Under the pieces are notes generated by a model that was not told the origin of the DNA, searched no databases, and was given only the letters and a program-made list of their open reading frames with translations. Made by a program: the position numbers and the translations under genes. Of a stretch of DNA of 64,000 nt, positions 61,849 to 64,000 are shown piece after piece (the first letter of the stretch is position 1; each line of letters starts with the position of its first letter). This DNA is from JASLZO01 sp965247995 (GTDB taxonomy: Bacteria > Chloroflexota > Dehalococcoidia > UBA6926), in assembly GCA_965247995.1 (NCBI GenBank), contig OZ252041.1:1426001-1490000 (forward strand). The letters run 5' to 3'.

Positions 61849-62502
61849 TCAGGGACCGGAGGGCTCCGCGATTCCGTCCAGGTGGTACGTTTGGTTTGAG
61901 GCCAGCAGAACGAAGTTCCCCGCTGCGGGATCGTCTCCTGGCCGGCGTCGCCAAGCGAGCGCGCTAACACCGGCCGGATCTTGGCGCAGCCGCCCGTAGT
62001 GGGCTAGCGGCATACCCAGTGCCCGGCACAGGATTGCGTAGGTCGCGAACGCATGGGAAACCAAGGCCACCGCCTCCTCCGTCGGGTGATCGCGAACCAG
62101 TTCCATCACTGCGCCCCACGCGCGATCTTGCGTTTCCTCGAGTGTCTCACCGTTCGGAAAACGCGCCCTTCCGGCGTCCGACACCCACTGGTTGAAGAAG
62201 TCCGGGAACCGATCACGCATCTCGCCGAGCCGGACGCCGTCCAGCTCGCCAAGGTCCATCTCGACGAATGCCTCTCGCACGACAACATCGACAGCGTGGG
62301 GCTCTGCAATGAACGATGCGGTGGCCTGTGCCCGGGACGCCGGGCTCGAATAGACCGCTGTCAGTGGAACATCCCGGAAGCGTTCCGCCAGCGCACGTGC
62401 CTGCGCCTTGCCTACCTCGTTCAGTGGCACGTCATGACGTCCTTGAGCACGACCATCGCGGTTCCAATCAGTTTCGCCGTGGCGGATCAAGAAGATGGGC
62501 AC
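61849..62502 (-). CDS. Histidine phosphatase (phosphoglycerate mutase-like)
   Basis: The GTG at 62502, six bases after the upstream stop, gives 217 residues. RHGETDWNRDGRAQGRHDVPLNEVG holds the catalytic His; EMDLGELDGVRLGEM, FPNGETLEETQDR and ALVSHAFATYAILC follow. It is a broad branch-1 phosphatase; the true substrate is unknown, mutase activity is not implied. Confidence 0.9.
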   Translation of the reverse strand: MPIFLIRHGETDWNRDGRAQGRHDVPLNEVGKAQARALAERFRDVPLTAVYSSPASRAQATASFIAEPHAVDVVVREAFVEMDLGELDGVRLGEMRDRFPDFFNQWVSDAGRARFPNGETLEETQDRAWGAVMELVRDHPTEEAVALVSHAFATYAILCRALGMPLAHYGRLRQDPAGVSALAWRRRPGDDPAAGNFVLLASNQTYHLDGIAEPSGP

Positions 62503-62507
62503 GGGGG

Positions 62508-63191
62508 CTACCGCGAACCTTCGCGCCGCTGCAGTTTGATAGCAATCCGGTGAATGGAGGTCCACGATTCGGGAAGGCCGATCGCTGCCAGCACTTGATC
62601 AGGCCTTCCGGTCCCCTCGGAGTCGGCGCGGAGGGTCATCGACATCGAGTATTCAGCGGGGTTTGATTCGGTCCATGCCATGAGCGAAAGGTCAAAAACG
62701 AGCGGCCGGAGGTCGTACTCTCGAGTCTCGTCCTCGCGGCGGTGGTGCCATGGGAAGTGGGTGGCATCCAGGAGAGAGGCGATCGAGTGCGCGCAAGCAT
62801 TCTTGGTCGCCGAAGAATCCTCGACACATCCTGTGACCACATACTCGGCGGAGTGGACCAGCGATTGGAGCGACGGCAGCGACGCCGGGACCTCTTCGAC
62901 CGCTGTCGCGTCGAGGCCATCCGGGAGCTGCGGTCGGAGCATCTTCATGAACGTGAGTGGGGCCACGCGGCGTTCGAGGTAGACATCCATCAGCTCCGCG
63001 CTGCCCGTTGCTCCGACGGCAAGCGGAGCCGCGAGTGAGATCCGAGGCCTCGGGATGAACCCTTCCGAATACGCAAGCGGGACCGCAGCGCGCCGCAGCG
63101 TTCGATGCCAGGCGCGCATGAGGTCGAGATGTGAAATGAAGCGGACGGCCTCGCCCTTGGCGAACTCCACGCGGAGGCGCTGCGCGATCAC
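62508..63191 (-). CDS. TIGR03936 radical SAM-linked (DUF2344) protein
   Basis: This 227-residue GTG-started protein has RLRVEFAKGEAVRFISHLDLMRAWHRTLRRAAVPLAYSEGF and IPRPRISLAAPLAVGATGSAEL, the DUF2344 signature. These proteins accompany, or are fused to, B12-binding radical SAM proteins and are placed near ribonuclease or tRNA-modifying genes. The radical SAM partner is not in this window. The start overlaps the corC-like stop (GTGA). Confidence 0.9.
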   Translation of the reverse strand: MIAQRLRVEFAKGEAVRFISHLDLMRAWHRTLRRAAVPLAYSEGFIPRPRISLAAPLAVGATGSAELMDVYLERRVAPLTFMKMLRPQLPDGLDATAVEEVPASLPSLQSLVHSAEYVVTGCVEDSSATKNACAHSIASLLDATHFPWHHRREDETREYDLRPLVFDLSLMAWTESNPAEYSMSMTLRADSEGTGRPDQVLAAIGLPESWTSIHRIAIKLQRREGSR

Positions 63192-64000
63192 CCGTCCTCA
63201 CTCCGGATCAAGACCTCCTCGATCCGTGTTCCGATCATGCGGCGAACGATGAGCGTGTACCTCCTGTATGCAACCTCTTCACCCTCTGTTGGGATGTGGC
63301 CGAGGTGGGTCATGATGAACCCTGCGACCGTTTCGTAGTCACTCCCACCGTCGGGAAGTGAGATCTGAAGTTGGTTCTGTAGTTCCTCGATGTTCATGAA
63401 ACCATCGACCTGTACGGTGCGTTCGTCGAGGGTTTGAAAAACAGTGGGTTCGTCGTCCTCTTCGACGCGTCCAACAACCTCCTCCACAAGACGCCGGAGG
63501 GTGACCAGGCCTGCGATCCCACCGAACTCATCCACGATAAGGGACATTGGAGACCGGTCTCTCCGCATCTCTCCAACCAGGTCCGCGATGCGTTTCGTTT
63601 CAGGAACGTAGATGGCTGGGCGCAGCGACGAGGTAATGGAACTGTTCATCTGCAGATCGCCCGAGGCTTGGGACCGGAGCACGTCCTTAATCGAAACGAT
63701 CCCGACGACTTGATCCGGCTCATCGTCGTACACCGGGAATCGGGAATGCGACTGTTCCGCGTAGGTGGTGAGGAACTCGCTGAAAGTCGTTCCCGCTTTG
63801 ATCCAGGCGATCTCGGACCTGGGTGTCATGATCTCGCGGACCATTCTGTCACCGAAGCGGAACACGTTCTCAACGAGTTCGGCTTCGTGCTCCTCCACTG
63901 TGCCAGCCTCCACGCCACTCGTGACGAGCGTCCGGAGCTCCTCGACTGTCGCGCCGCTGCTGGGCGAGCCACCGACCACGCGGGCGAGCGCCGACGCGAA
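63188..64000 (-). CDS. CorC/CNNM-type protein, N-terminal part outside window
   Basis: The frame is open to the right edge, so the DUF21 transmembrane N-terminus is cut off. Visible from the edge: a linker (TVEEHEAELVENVFRFGDRMVREIMTPRSEI), two CBS domains (FLTTYAEQSHSRFPVYDDEPDQVVGIVSIKDVLR and RRDRSPMSLIVDEFGGIAGLVTLRRLVEEVVG), and the C-terminal CorC_HlyC domain (VQVDGFMNIEELQNQLQISLP, ETVAGFIMTHLGHIPTEGEEV). It is a probable magnesium/cobalt-transport or membrane-stress protein. Confidence 0.93.
   Translation of the reverse strand, partial: FASALARVVGGSPSSGATVEELRTLVTSGVEAGTVEEHEAELVENVFRFGDRMVREIMTPRSEIAWIKAGTTFSEFLTTYAEQSHSRFPVYDDEPDQVVGIVSIKDVLRSQASGDLQMNSSITSSLRPAIYVPETKRIADLVGEMRRDRSPMSLIVDEFGGIAGLVTLRRLVEEVVGRVEEDDEPTVFQTLDERTVQVDGFMNIEELQNQLQISLPDGGSDYETVAGFIMTHLGHIPTEGEEVAYRRYTLIVRRMIGTRIEEVLIRSEDG

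Overview
The window joins the right-hand end of an integrated mobile element (positions 1 to about 22,358) to a stretch of bacterial chromosome (22,359 to 64,000). The DNA is GC-rich. No ribosomal RNA is present, so taxonomy is inference. The chromosomal gene set (cobalt-type nitrile hydratase, CaiB/BaiF CoA-transferase, molybdenum hydroxylase, HyuA/HyuB pair, DUF3179 selenoprotein, Bacillus-like PurF) looks to me like a Chloroflexota genome of the SAR202/Dehalococcoidia/Thermomicrobia kind. A marker-gene tree would have to confirm this.

Mobile element. The right boundary is the 3' part of a tRNA-Arg(UCU) gene, from the anticodon arm to CCA, with no 5' half in front of it. This is the usual scar of integration into the 3' end of a tRNA gene. 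The intact tRNA and probably the integrase should lie left of the window. From the right, a cI/LexA-like repressor (21,549-22,184, both S24 catalytic residues replaced) faces a long leftward operon: small HTH and zinc-ribbon proteins, a TOPRIM/CHC2-like primase-helicase, an array of TGACGGGT repeats that looks like an iteron origin, then a tightly overlapped run of small genes, a MazG-like pyrophosphohydrolase, a remnant DNA methyltransferase tail, DUF4326, a C5-cytosine methyltransferase whose 3' two thirds is also open and apparently coding in a second frame, a degenerate J-domain protein, a dCTP deaminase-like protein, an XRE protein and a membrane-anchored DUF151 nuclease. Further left is an accessory zone with a GIY-YIG-like protein, a candidate multi-hairpin RNA with its own promoter and terminator, a small serine recombinase, two toxin-antitoxin loci (HigB/XRE with a third gene, and HicAB), a decayed tyrosine-integrase tail and a CAP-domain lipoprotein. 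At the far left are rightward genes for a large repeat-containing protein and two membrane proteins. I see no recognisable capsid, portal, terminase or conjugation gene, so phage versus ICE or satellite is undecided.

Chromosome, 22.4-30 kb: a frameshifted SIMPL lipoprotein, a xanthine dehydrogenase-type molybdopterin subunit, a frameshifted zinc alcohol dehydrogenase, the nitrile hydratase beta-alpha-activator operon and a CoA-transferase.

Chromosome, 30-43 kb: rhomboid protease, folB, aspS, tig, clpP, clpX (a co-oriented translation and protein quality-control block), then M20 peptidase, formyltransferase-like protein, MDR dehydrogenase, GT2 glycosyltransferase, aspartokinase and homoserine kinase.

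Chromosome, 43-54 kb: an Nmad3-like protein, small unknowns, two MFS transporters, hyuA-hyuB, an alpha/beta hydrolase and a DUF3179 protein interrupted by one in-frame TGA at the first Cys of CPLC, followed by a SECIS-like hairpin, hence probably a selenoprotein.

Chromosome, 54-64 kb: purF-purM-purH with a HIT/GalT-like protein and a second GT2 enzyme, then a leftward corC-DUF2344-phosphoglycerate mutase-tilS-small membrane protein operon that runs off the right edge.
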